Origin: Methylocystis bryophila
GTDB lineage: Bacteria; Pseudomonadota; Alphaproteobacteria; Rhizobiales; Beijerinckiaceae
Assembly: GCF_027925445.1 (NCBI RefSeq)
Contig: NZ_AP027149.1
Span: forward strand, 3,484,501 to 3,548,500
Direction of reading: 5' to 3'
DNA length: 64,000 nt
This document shows positions 54,315 to 61,708 of the stretch, one piece after another; within the stretch, counting starts at the first letter, position 1, and each line of letters opens with the position of its first letter. The notes under the pieces were generated by a model. The model worked only from the letters and a program-made list of their open reading frames with translations. It made no database searches and had not been told where the DNA came from. A program made the position numbers and the translations under genes.

Positions 54315-55187
54315 ATGCCGGAGCTTCCCGAAGTCGAGACCGTGCGCCGCGGCCTCGCAAAGGTTTTCGAAGGCGGCGTCTTCGCGAAGGTCGAGCTCGC
54401 GCGCGGCGATCTGCGATTTCCCTTTCCCAAGAATTTCGCGGCGCGCCTCAAGGGCCGGCGCGTCGAGGCGCTGGACCGGCGCGGCAAATATCTTCTCGCC
54501 CGGCTCGACGACGGGGCGAGCCTGCTCATGCATCTCGGCATGAGCGGCTCCTTTCGCATCGACCACGGCGGGCCGATCGGCGACCCCTATATCCCGCGCG
54601 GCCGCAATCCGGCGCATGATCACGTGATCTTTCGTTTCGAAAGCGGCGCCAGCGTCACCTACAATGATCCGCGCCGTTTCGGATACATGCTGTTGCTCTC
54701 GCCAAAGGAGCGCGAGTCGCATCCGCTGCTGAAAAACTTAGGCGCAGAGCCCTTGAGCGCCGAGTTGAACGCCGCGGCGCTGGCCAAAACGCTTGCCGAC
54801 CGCAGCGCGCCGCTCAAGGCCGCGCTCTCCGACCAGAAGACGATCGCGGGCCTCGGCAATATTTACGTCTGCGAGGCGCTGCATCGCGCCGGCCTGTCCC
54901 CGCTGCGCGCGGCGGGAAGCCTCGTCTCGAGCTCTGGTCGCGCGACGGCGGCGCTGACGAAGCTCACGCGCGCAATCAAGGAAGTGCTCAGCGAGGCGAT
55001 CGAGGCCGGCGGCTCGTCGCTGCGCGATCATCGCCAAACCAATGGCGATCTCGGCTATTTCCAGCACAGCTTCCGCGTTTACGACCGCGAGGGCGCGGCC
55101 TGCCCGAAAAAAGGGTGCAAGGGCACGATCGCGCGGATCGTGCAGGCCGGGCGCTCCACCTTTTATTGCCCTATGTGCCAAAAATAG
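54315..55187 (+). CDS. mutM: Formamidopyrimidine-DNA glycosylase
   Basis: 290 residues. The N-terminus PELPEVETVRRGL gives the catalytic Pro and Glu. LMHLGMSGSFRI and YNDPRRFGYM are the DNA-contact blocks, and the zinc finger is formed by CPKKGCKGTIARIVQAGRST and FYCPMCQK at the C-terminus. It removes 8-oxoguanine and opened purines. It is just five bases after the DUF2380 gene, probably cotranscribed. Confidence 0.96.
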   Translation: MPELPEVETVRRGLAKVFEGGVFAKVELARGDLRFPFPKNFAARLKGRRVEALDRRGKYLLARLDDGASLLMHLGMSGSFRIDHGGPIGDPYIPRGRNPAHDHVIFRFESGASVTYNDPRRFGYMLLLSPKERESHPLLKNLGAEPLSAELNAAALAKTLADRSAPLKAALSDQKTIAGLGNIYVCEALHRAGLSPLRAAGSLVSSSGRATAALTKLTRAIKEVLSEAIEAGGSSLRDHRQTNGDLGYFQHSFRVYDREGAACPKKGCKGTIARIVQAGRSTFYCPMCQK

Positions 55188-55213
55188 ATGCGAGATCTGC
55201 CGCATCGGGGCGC

Positions 55214-55582
55214 TCAGGAGTCCTGACTGAGCCAGGCGCGCGCTTCCCCCGACTCAGGGACGGTGAACACCCTAGTCGCTTTGGGCAGCACAAAACCGAA
55301 CAGCTGGACCAGCTGCTTGATCCACGCAACGTCGGTGACGACGGCGATCCGCTTCCAGCGGTTGAGATGCCGCATACCGATCCAGAAATCCTCCCACATC
55401 GCTCCCGGCGAGATTCCCGAAAAATCGGGCGCGATCTCGTAGTAAAGCCGCAACCGTTCATGGGCCTTCAGCGCCCGCTCGACCGCAGGCGCGACCACTT
55501 CGTCGTAGTCGGCCTTATTGACGAATCCGTTGCATCTGACCGCCAGCGCATCGGCGGGAAAACCTTCCAGCGTCTCAATCAT
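55214..55582 (-). CDS. STAS/SEC14-like (SpoIIAA-like, DUF3478) protein
   Basis: 122 residues. LAVRCNGFVNKADYDEVVAP, KAHERLRLYYEIAPDFSGIS, AMWEDFWIGMRHLNRWKRIA and VVTDVAWIKQLVQLFGFVLP match the SpoIIAA-like family, which has a STAS or CRAL-TRIO-like fold. The function is unknown; relatives occur as stand-alone stress or membrane-linked proteins. The start at 55582 has GGAGCGCC upstream. Convergent with mutM, 27 bases apart. Confidence 0.85.
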   Translation of the reverse strand: MIETLEGFPADALAVRCNGFVNKADYDEVVAPAVERALKAHERLRLYYEIAPDFSGISPGAMWEDFWIGMRHLNRWKRIAVVTDVAWIKQLVQLFGFVLPKATRVFTVPESGEARAWLSQDS

Positions 55583-55846
55583 CGTGGCGCTCCTTTTCCC
55601 CCGCCCTTAAATGTTTTGGGAGAGGAGCGCGTCAACGGTCCTGCATGACGAGACCCCGACGCCAAGGCCCATAAATCTCGGCTCGACGAAGGCCACGGCT
55701 GCGAAATCCTCATAGCAAGCTTAAGCCGGGCGCCGCGTAACGTTAGGGCGCTTTCAGGCGAAACTGAAGCTAAGAAGCGTCTCCCGCCGACGTGGTCAAG
55801 CACTGGCGGCAAAAACCGAGCTGCGACAGTTGAGTTTCGTTTTATA
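55583..55846. other. Intergenic region before a divergent control site
   Basis: It carries the promoter of the STAS-like gene. No gene was seen; overlapping antisense frames in 55842-56264 and 55579-55812 lack ribosome-binding sites. Confidence 0.35.
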
Positions 55847-55879
55847 TCGTGTTACGATATATATTATGTCGTAACACGA
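55847..55879. promoter_or_regulatory. Double dyad operator-like site
   Basis: TCGTGTTACGA (55847-55857) and TCGTAACACGA (55869-55879) are perfect inverted copies separated by the 11-base AT-rich spacer TATATATTATG. Each is itself a small dyad, TCGT-N3-ACGA. Their centres are 22 bases apart, two helical turns. This is the pattern of an operator for a dimer or tetramer repressor. No regulator gene is adjacent that obviously fits. Confidence 0.65.
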
Positions 55880-55884
55880 CATCT

Positions 55885-56025
55885 ATGACCGAGAAGCGGA
55901 CGATCGGAGAGGCTTCCCGCAGTAATGTCGAGCAAGGCGTCGGACGGACAGAGGTCTCGCAAGGAAAGAGCCCTCGCCACGAAGGCGCTGTGCCCCCGAC
56001 GTTACGCGATCGACAACGGAGGTAG
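55885..56025 (+). CDS. Possible 46-residue ORF next to the operator
   Basis: An ATG 6 bases after the operator opens MTEKRTIGEASRSNVEQGVG and ends in RQRR two bases before the next ORF. No ribosome-binding site separates it from the operator; it could be leaderless. The first residues loosely resemble a MerR-type N-terminus but no helix-turn-helix follows. Weak support. Confidence 0.25.
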   Translation: MTEKRTIGEASRSNVEQGVGRTEVSQGKSPRHEGAVPPTLRDRQRR

Positions 56026-56027
56026 GC

Positions 56028-56465
56028 ATGATTCCGCTGCGTAAATGTGCTGCGATGGCTGGATTGGAATCGGAGAGGCTCGTCATTGGAGCGTCGATCC
56101 GTCCGATACATTGGCGGATGCTTTCCAGCTACTTGGCCAATCTGGATAAAGGACCGGCCGTCGTCTGCGCCCTCATCACTGCTGACCTTCGCACCTATCT
56201 GGATCTCGGAGCGACGGAAAGGGCCGCGAGCGTGCTGATTGTCTTGCGGTTGCTTCTCACGCAATTCCCGGATCTGGCGAAGAGCGCGATTCCGCCGTCT
56301 TGCCGGCTGCGCACATTAGCAAACTTCTCGCATCTCGATCTCGATACGAGAGCGTCCAATATGTGCGACGGTGAGAATGATAACTCTCCAGTGTCCCCCG
56401 GCGGCGCGCTCTGCTCATTCCCAAAGCCGAAGCTCGATGCAAGCCATCAGTCAAGCTCGGCTTAG
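56028..56465 (+). CDS. Unknown protein behind a strong ribosome-binding site
   Basis: 145 residues. CGGAGGTAGGC directly before the ATG is one of the better ribosome-binding sites here. Residues 15-85 look helical and folded (LVIGASIRPIHWRMLSSYLA, LDKGPAVVCALITADLRTYL, AASVLIVLRLLLTQF); the rest is polar and disordered. I recognise no family. The lower GC content than its neighbours and the operator upstream hint at acquired or rarely expressed DNA. The opposite strand has a competing frame without a good start. Confidence 0.45.
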   Translation: MIPLRKCAAMAGLESERLVIGASIRPIHWRMLSSYLANLDKGPAVVCALITADLRTYLDLGATERAASVLIVLRLLLTQFPDLAKSAIPPSCRLRTLANFSHLDLDTRASNMCDGENDNSPVSPGGALCSFPKPKLDASHQSSSA

Positions 56466-56551
56466 CGTCTATTGACGCCCATCGAGAGCGACGCGGCCCG
56501 GAGGGCGCACACCCCCAGGGGGAGCGCGCCCAGCCGAGCAACCAGTCGACG

Positions 56552-57544
56552 CTACGCCGCCTCCTGCATGGCCGAGAGCCTCCAGGCGTCTGGCGGCGCG
56601 CCGGCCGGGCGGCGGAAGGTCCAGATCTGCGTCGCCTGCGTCGGCGTCGTGGGGTCGCCCGAGACGATCCGGCCCGTGGCGCGGTCCTCGGTGACGTCGA
56701 GGAGCGCAAAACGCATCGCGACGGTCGCATATTCGTCGCCGCCTTCGCGCCACGCCTCAGACAGATCGCCCTGCAAGAGCTTCACGCCGGAGATCTTGTT
56801 GATCACGCCTTGGCGCCGGTGCTGGTTGAGCTCCTCGTTGAGATAGCCGACGATCTCAGGCGTCGCGACCCGCGAAAGCGCGTCGAGATCCTCGCGGCTA
56901 TAGGCGTCCTGGGTGGCGCCGAGCAGCCGTTCAAAGGCGGGGAAGTCAGCGGCTGAGAGCTGGAGCGGCTGGCCCCGCGAAGGCTGGGGAGCGCCGCCGC
57001 CAAAGCCCGCGCCCGAGAATGCCGCGCGCGGGTCGAAGCCGAAGACATTCGCGCCCGGCCGGCCGCCGAGCCCTGCCGCCGCAGCCTGCCGTCCCTGCCA
57101 CCATTGGAAGGCGAGACGCGCCAGGAAGGCGAGAAGCGCAATCTGGAACAGAAAGCCGAGGATCGAGGCGAAACCGCCGATCCCACCAAGAAAGCCGTGT
57201 CCCGTCAGCAGGCCGAAGAGTCCGGCGCCGATGAGGCCGCCGGCGAGCCCGCCCATGAAGGAGCGGCCGAAGCCCCCGCTTTGCGCGAAGCCTGGACGCT
57301 GCGCCCCGAGGCCCGGCTGCGGCTGGGCGGAAGGGGGCGGCGTGACGCTGCGCTCGATCGGGGCAGCGGTGCGCGGCGCCGTGTTCGTCGCGGGCGGCGG
57401 AGAAAATGTTCGCGAGCCCCGGCTGCCGACGCCGCCGCCAAAGCTTCCCCCCATCTTCGCTTCAACGAGCGAAGGCGCGAAGGCCAGCAAGGCCGCCAGC
57501 AGGGCGACGGGGAGAAAATGTAAAGAATTTCGGCGCGAGGACAT
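56552..57544 (-). CDS. Tim44-domain membrane protein
   Basis: About 330 residues. A signal-like helix (LHFLPVALLAALLAFAPSLV), a Gly/Pro-rich linker (MGGSFGGGVGSRGSRTFSPP), then two adjoining hydrophobic segments (GLAGGLIGAGLFGLLTGHG and SILGFLFQIALLAFLARLAF) precede the Tim44/MBA1 domain: LQLSAADFPAFERLLGATQD, EDLDALSRVATPEIVGYLNE, VMRFALLDVT-like VAMRFALLDVTEDRATG, ending with QIWTFRRPAGAPPDAWRLSA. The family is related to the mitochondrial import protein Tim44 and is widespread in Alphaproteobacteria; the role is not firmly known. Confidence 0.88.
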   Translation of the reverse strand: MSSRRNSLHFLPVALLAALLAFAPSLVEAKMGGSFGGGVGSRGSRTFSPPPATNTAPRTAAPIERSVTPPPSAQPQPGLGAQRPGFAQSGGFGRSFMGGLAGGLIGAGLFGLLTGHGFLGGIGGFASILGFLFQIALLAFLARLAFQWWQGRQAAAAGLGGRPGANVFGFDPRAAFSGAGFGGGAPQPSRGQPLQLSAADFPAFERLLGATQDAYSREDLDALSRVATPEIVGYLNEELNQHRRQGVINKISGVKLLQGDLSEAWREGGDEYATVAMRFALLDVTEDRATGRIVSGDPTTPTQATQIWTFRRPAGAPPDAWRLSAMQEAA

Positions 57545-57678
57545 GGATCTCACTCTGGTTGAGCGGGCGAGGCCCGCGCTGCCGGCTATATAGGCATTGG
57601 GCGCCGGGCTCGCAAAGGCCGCGCCTGCAAAAGCTCAGGAAAATAGACGGGGCCGCCGCTCGGGCTTAAACCAGTGGC

Positions 57679-58479
57679 ATGCGACAATATCTCGAGCTTC
57701 TCGATCTCATCCTGCGCGAAGGCCGCCGCAAGGAGGACCGCACGGGAACCGGCACGCTCTCGATCTTCGGTCATCAGATGCGCTTCGATCTGCGCGAGGG
57801 CTTCCCCCTCGTCACGACAAAGAAGCTGCATCTAAAGTCGATCATCCACGAGTTGCTGTGGTTTCTCTCCGGCGACACCAATATCGCCTATCTGCGCGAC
57901 AAGGGCGTTACGATCTGGGACGAATGGGCGGACGAGAAAGGCGATCTCGGACCCGTCTATGGCCGCCAGTGGCGCGCTTGGGAGACTCCGGACGGGCGCG
58001 TCATCGACCAGATCGGCGAGGTCGTCGCGGAGATCAAGCGCAACCCCTTCTCGCGCCGGCTCATCGTCACGGCCTGGAATCCGGCCGACCTCGACAGAAT
58101 GGCGCTCGCGCCTTGCCATTGTCTGATCCAGTTCCACGTCGAGGAGATCGAGGGGAGAAAACATCTCTCCTGCCAGCTCTATCAGCGGTCTGCCGACGTG
58201 TTTTTAGGCGTCCCCTTCAATATCGCGAGCTATGCGCTGCTCACCCATCTCATCGCGCGCGAGACGGACTGCGAGCCCAAGGATTTTGTGCACAGCTTCG
58301 GCGACGTGCATCTCTATCTGAACCACATCGAACAGGCGAAGCTGCAACTGACGCGCGCGCCTCGGCCCCTGCCGCGCCTGCGTTTGGCGCCCGGCGCGCT
58401 CTTTACGACGCGCTACGAGGACATCGAGATCTTGGACTATGATCCTTGGCCGGCGATCGCCGCGCCGGTAGCGGTGTAG
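57679..58479 (+). CDS. thyA: Thymidylate synthase
   Basis: 266 residues. MRQYLELLDLILREGRRKED and RTGTGTLSIFGHQMRFDLRE open the fold; LAPCHCLIQFHVEE has the catalytic Cys; CQLYQRSADVFLGVPFNIAS and DVHLYLNHIEQAKLQL bind dUMP and folate. It makes dTMP from dUMP with methylene-tetrahydrofolate. No dfrA/folA follows directly, unlike common thyA-folA operons. Confidence 0.97.
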   Translation: MRQYLELLDLILREGRRKEDRTGTGTLSIFGHQMRFDLREGFPLVTTKKLHLKSIIHELLWFLSGDTNIAYLRDKGVTIWDEWADEKGDLGPVYGRQWRAWETPDGRVIDQIGEVVAEIKRNPFSRRLIVTAWNPADLDRMALAPCHCLIQFHVEEIEGRKHLSCQLYQRSADVFLGVPFNIASYALLTHLIARETDCEPKDFVHSFGDVHLYLNHIEQAKLQLTRAPRPLPRLRLAPGALFTTRYEDIEILDYDPWPAIAAPVAV

Positions 58480-58574
58480 TTGGCCCATCAGCCAAACGTT
58501 GAAGAATCATAACTTCTGCATAGTTTCGGCTGTCGCTAACGTTCGCTTTTGCTATCAATTGCAAGGAGCCCCGC

Positions 58575-59000
58575 ATGGACTTGGACACCCAAACGATCGA
58601 TGGCGCGTGCCATTGTAAAACTGTACGCTTTCGTGTGCGCCTGACCGATGGTCTGCACACCGCGCGTCGATGCACATGCTCATATTGCCGCATGCGCGGC
58701 GCAATTGCCGTCTCCGCTGACCTCGAGGGTGTCGATATTTTAGCGGGGAGCGAAGCGCTCTCGACCTATACATTCAACACACGAGCGGCAAAACATTTTT
58801 TCTGTTCAAGGTGCGGCATCTACACGCACCATCAGCGGCGCTCGAAGCCTAATCAATTTGGCGTCAATGTTGCCTGCCTCGAGGGTGTGAGCCCCTTCGA
58901 TTTCGACGACGTCATTGTCTACGACGGCGCCAACCATCCCGAAGACGCCTATTCATCGCCGCCGCGCGTCGCTGGTCATCTGAAATTTGTGCGGGCGTGA
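58575..59000 (+). CDS. GFA-family (glutathione-dependent formaldehyde-activating) protein
   Basis: 141 residues with CAAGGAGCCCCGC before the ATG. The zinc pattern CHCKTVRF, CTCSYCRMRGA, then FFCSRCGIYTHHQRR places it in the GFA family. The founding enzyme, Gfa of Paracoccus, joins formaldehyde to glutathione; many homologues have other substrates. In a methylotroph a formaldehyde role is tempting but unproven. GC content is below that of the flanking genes. Confidence 0.88.
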   Translation: MDLDTQTIDGACHCKTVRFRVRLTDGLHTARRCTCSYCRMRGAIAVSADLEGVDILAGSEALSTYTFNTRAAKHFFCSRCGIYTHHQRRSKPNQFGVNVACLEGVSPFDFDDVIVYDGANHPEDAYSSPPRVAGHLKFVRA

Positions 59001-59222
59001 AGCCGAGCGTGACAAAGGGATGCGCGACGAGCGGGCGGGTGTGCAAAACTCAAGATTTTCAACATGTCCAACGGCTGTGATTAAATTGACCCTGCCGTTA
59101 CCGGCGGAGGGAAGCCGTCCACACGCTCGGCGTCGGCTCATCTTTAATTGCCCGACAATTTGTCGCATTCGAATTTGACCTCGCGCAAGTCAAATATCAA
59201 GCTCTGGCTTCCAGGTGAGGAC

Positions 59223-59891
59223 ATGGGCGGGAATCACGCAGAATTTTTGGAAGAACGGCTCGAAAAGCTACGGCCGACGCAAATGACCGTCGGATTTGCG
59301 GAGGTCGCGCTCAAGCGCAAGACGTTTCGCGCGCTGTCGACCGAAGGCAAGCGTCGCTTTGTTTCCGAGCACCCCTTTCCGGCCGTGCGTGGACCGGGAG
59401 GACGCTACTATATTACGGACGGCCATCATCTTGGCCGCGCGCTTCTCGAGGAAGGCGCGGGCGCGGCGAAAATCTCACTCCTTGGCGACCTCTCGCATTT
59501 TGACGCTCCCGCCTTCTGGCGGGAAATGGACCAGCGGGGCCTCAGCTTTCCCTTCGATGCAAAAGGAGGGCGCCAGCCCTTCGAGAACATGCCGCGCTCG
59601 CTGCGCGAAATGACCGACGATCCCTATCGCAGCCTTGCGGCGCAAGTCCGGCGCGCCGGCGGATATCGGAAAGATTCGATCCCCTTCGCTGAATTCAAAT
59701 GGGCGGAGTATTTTCGCCGTCGTCTATCCCTCGAGGCGGTGAACGGCTTTCCCGAGCTCGCGCTCCAATGCGCGAGGAAACTCGCGCGCCATGGGACGGC
59801 CCTTTGCGCGCAGTGCGACGCCGCCTTTTCCAAAATCTGCGGCGCTCGAGAGCGAACCGAGGATGATCTCTTGTCCAGTGAGAACGGCTGA
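59223..59891 (+). CDS. ParB-like (ParBc_2) nuclease-fold protein
   Basis: About 222 residues from the ATG at 59223 with GGTGAGGAC upstream; the frame extends to a TTG at 59148. FLEERLEKLRPTQMTVGFAE and VRGPGGRYYITDGHHLGRAL show the ParB/Srx-like fold with the DGHH motif, followed by a helical half with AEFKWAEYFRRRLSLE. This stand-alone family is not the chromosome-partition ParB; its role is unknown and could be ATP or CTP dependent. It is convergent with the flavin oxidase gene. Confidence 0.8.
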   Translation: MGGNHAEFLEERLEKLRPTQMTVGFAEVALKRKTFRALSTEGKRRFVSEHPFPAVRGPGGRYYITDGHHLGRALLEEGAGAAKISLLGDLSHFDAPAFWREMDQRGLSFPFDAKGGRQPFENMPRSLREMTDDPYRSLAAQVRRAGGYRKDSIPFAEFKWAEYFRRRLSLEAVNGFPELALQCARKLARHGTALCAQCDAAFSKICGARERTEDDLLSSENG

Positions 59892-59971
59892 AGCGGTGTC
59901 GGCGGGGCAACACAGAATCCCCCGCCTCGGGCTCGCTTTCCCACGGGAGACGACAGACCTCGGGACGGCCC

Positions 59972-61411
59972 CTATTTCTTGAGGAACGCCGCCACGTCTT
60001 TGGCGGTCTGAAAGCCCGCCAGCGCCGCCCCCTCGGCGTGGCTATTGTAGAGCCAGTCCCCGGCCAGAAAGAGCGCGTCAGAGGGCTGGCGCAACAGCGT
60101 CGAGCCCTCGTCCAGCGGCGACCGCCCGGGTGGCCAATACGCGACCGAGCCCGGGTGGTAGCCGTAGATGTAGGCAGCGCGCACCTGCTTCGAGAACCCC
60201 GGATAAAGCTTGTCGAGCTCGGCCAGGACATCGTCGCGCGTGGCGTCGCGCGGCTTCATGTGATGGGCTTGCGCTTCCGGTCCATAGACGAGGAGGCCGA
60301 ACACCATCTCCCCGGCGCTGTTGCTCTTGCCATGCGGGCCGTAGATCACGCCCAAGGGCCCGTTCGACAGAATGGGGAAAGGCGAGGCGCCATTGTCGAC
60401 GCTCCACAACTTCGTCGCCTCGGTCGACATGATGAAGTGCAGCACCGTGTACTGGCCGCGTCCCAGCGTATCGATGGCGTTCCAGCGCGCCTCGCCCAAA
60501 GGGGGATCGAACTGGACCCCGTGCAGGCGCAGCCAGGGAATGGCGACGACGACCGCCTTCGAGCGCATCTGCCGAATCTCCCGTCCGGCCTGATAGGCGA
60601 CTTCACAATCGAAGCTACCTCCCGCCTGCGGGACGCGCTTCACGGCGACGACCTCGGCGTTCACCTGCACAGGACCGCGCAGGCGCGACGCCAGACCGGC
60701 GATGACGCCAGAATTGCCCCCCTTTACGTGGTAGTTCCTCTCCCCGCCGAAGAGGAACACGCGCCACTCCAGGATGGCCGAGAGCGCGCTGAACTGCTCG
60801 GACCTCGCCGCGAGCTCCACCTCTATGATGAGGCGCAGCGCTTGCTCCACCTTGCGGGGCAGTCTGCGCGACACAAGCCAATCGGCGTAGGACACGTCCT
60901 GCAAGGCCCGCGTGCGCGAGGTCAGGCCTCTCGCCGTGGCCTCGCGGTAGAGATCCTCCATCTCTGCGATGACGCCGTCGAAGACTCTGCGCTCCTCGGC
61001 CGAGAACAGAGTCTCGAAGAACTCCTTACGGCTGCCCTGGATGAAGGGGTACAGCGTCCCGTCAATGATGAGGCTCGAGTAGGCGTCGTCGGTCGCCTCG
61101 GTCTCCAGGCCGAGTTCCTTGACGACGCCCAGGAGCGGGTTCTTCTCCCAAATCTCCTGCATGCCGAACTCGGCCTCGAGGCCGTTGCCGTAGTCCGCCG
61201 TCTGGATGCGCCCGCCCAGGCGCGGCCCAGCCTCGAGCACGGCCGTGCTGACGCCCTTCTTCTCCAGCTCATAGGCCGTGAGAAGGCCGGCGAGTCCGCC
61301 GCCCACGACGACGACGTCGACATCGGGCGCTTGGGCAGGCGCTGCGCTCAGAGGCGCCGTCAGACGCGCCATGGCGAGAAGGATGAGCGTCAGCAGGGTC
61401 AGGAATTTCAT
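59972..61411 (-). CDS. Exported FAD-dependent amine oxidase family protein
   Basis: About 479 residues from the ATG at 61411 (MKFLTLLTLILLAMARLTAP, a signal peptide). VDVVVVGGGLAGLLTAYELE is the dinucleotide-binding fold, then EAGPRLGGRIQTADY. The C-terminus has SDALFLAGDWLYNSHAEGAA, typical of amine oxidases and the monoamine-oxidase/tryptophan-monooxygenase group. Being exported, with MWSVDNG-like KLWSVDNGASPFPIL and IYGPHGKSN segments, it may act on amines or amino acids in the periplasm. The start falls in a four-unit tandem repeat, so upstream in-frame ATGs up to 61480 are possible. It is divergent from a TonB receptor gene. Confidence 0.85.
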   Translation of the reverse strand: MKFLTLLTLILLAMARLTAPLSAAPAQAPDVDVVVVGGGLAGLLTAYELEKKGVSTAVLEAGPRLGGRIQTADYGNGLEAEFGMQEIWEKNPLLGVVKELGLETEATDDAYSSLIIDGTLYPFIQGSRKEFFETLFSAEERRVFDGVIAEMEDLYREATARGLTSRTRALQDVSYADWLVSRRLPRKVEQALRLIIEVELAARSEQFSALSAILEWRVFLFGGERNYHVKGGNSGVIAGLASRLRGPVQVNAEVVAVKRVPQAGGSFDCEVAYQAGREIRQMRSKAVVVAIPWLRLHGVQFDPPLGEARWNAIDTLGRGQYTVLHFIMSTEATKLWSVDNGASPFPILSNGPLGVIYGPHGKSNSAGEMVFGLLVYGPEAQAHHMKPRDATRDDVLAELDKLYPGFSKQVRAAYIYGYHPGSVAYWPPGRSPLDEGSTLLRQPSDALFLAGDWLYNSHAEGAALAGFQTAKDVAAFLKK

Positions 61412-61456
61412 GCCAGGAATCTCATGCCAGGCATCTCTTGCCAGGAATCTCATGCA
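61401..61456. repeat. Four tandem 14-bp units over the oxidase start
   Basis: CAGGAATTTCATGC, CAGGAATCTCATGC, CAGGCATCTCTTGC, CAGGAATCTCATGC at 61401, 61415, 61429 and 61443. Units 1, 2 and 4 hold a CAT, that is, ATG on the gene strand. Since 14 is not a multiple of 3, gain or loss of units changes which start is in frame. Confidence 0.85.
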
Positions 61457-61708
61457 AAGCCTCTCGGCGGGGACTTTCATGCGCTACGCGGCGCTCGCCA
61501 GCCTTCGATGCGGACCGTCGACGGCTATCCTTCCTATTTCCCCGAATTTGGGTCCATCAACAAGGTCGCGGCGCCGCCGAAAGTCGGCAGAGCCCTGCTC
61601 CATGACCAGGACGCCCGCCGCCGGCGCGAGGGCCTTCCTGCTACGCCCAAGTTTCGACACCATCGGGAAGGATGCAGCACGCGCAGTCGGCCCGGGGGGA
61701 CTTGCGCG

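Noticed and set aside
55842..56264. 140-residue minus-strand frame over the operator region
   Set aside because: It lacks a ribosome-binding site and runs through the AT-rich dyad; the plus-strand gene at 56028 is better supported.
60038..61708. A 1315-residue open frame that begins well upstream of the TonB receptor
   Set aside because: The first 557 codons are antisense to the flavin oxidase gene and show no domain, signal or composition of a real protein. The receptor has its own start and ribosome-binding site at 61709.
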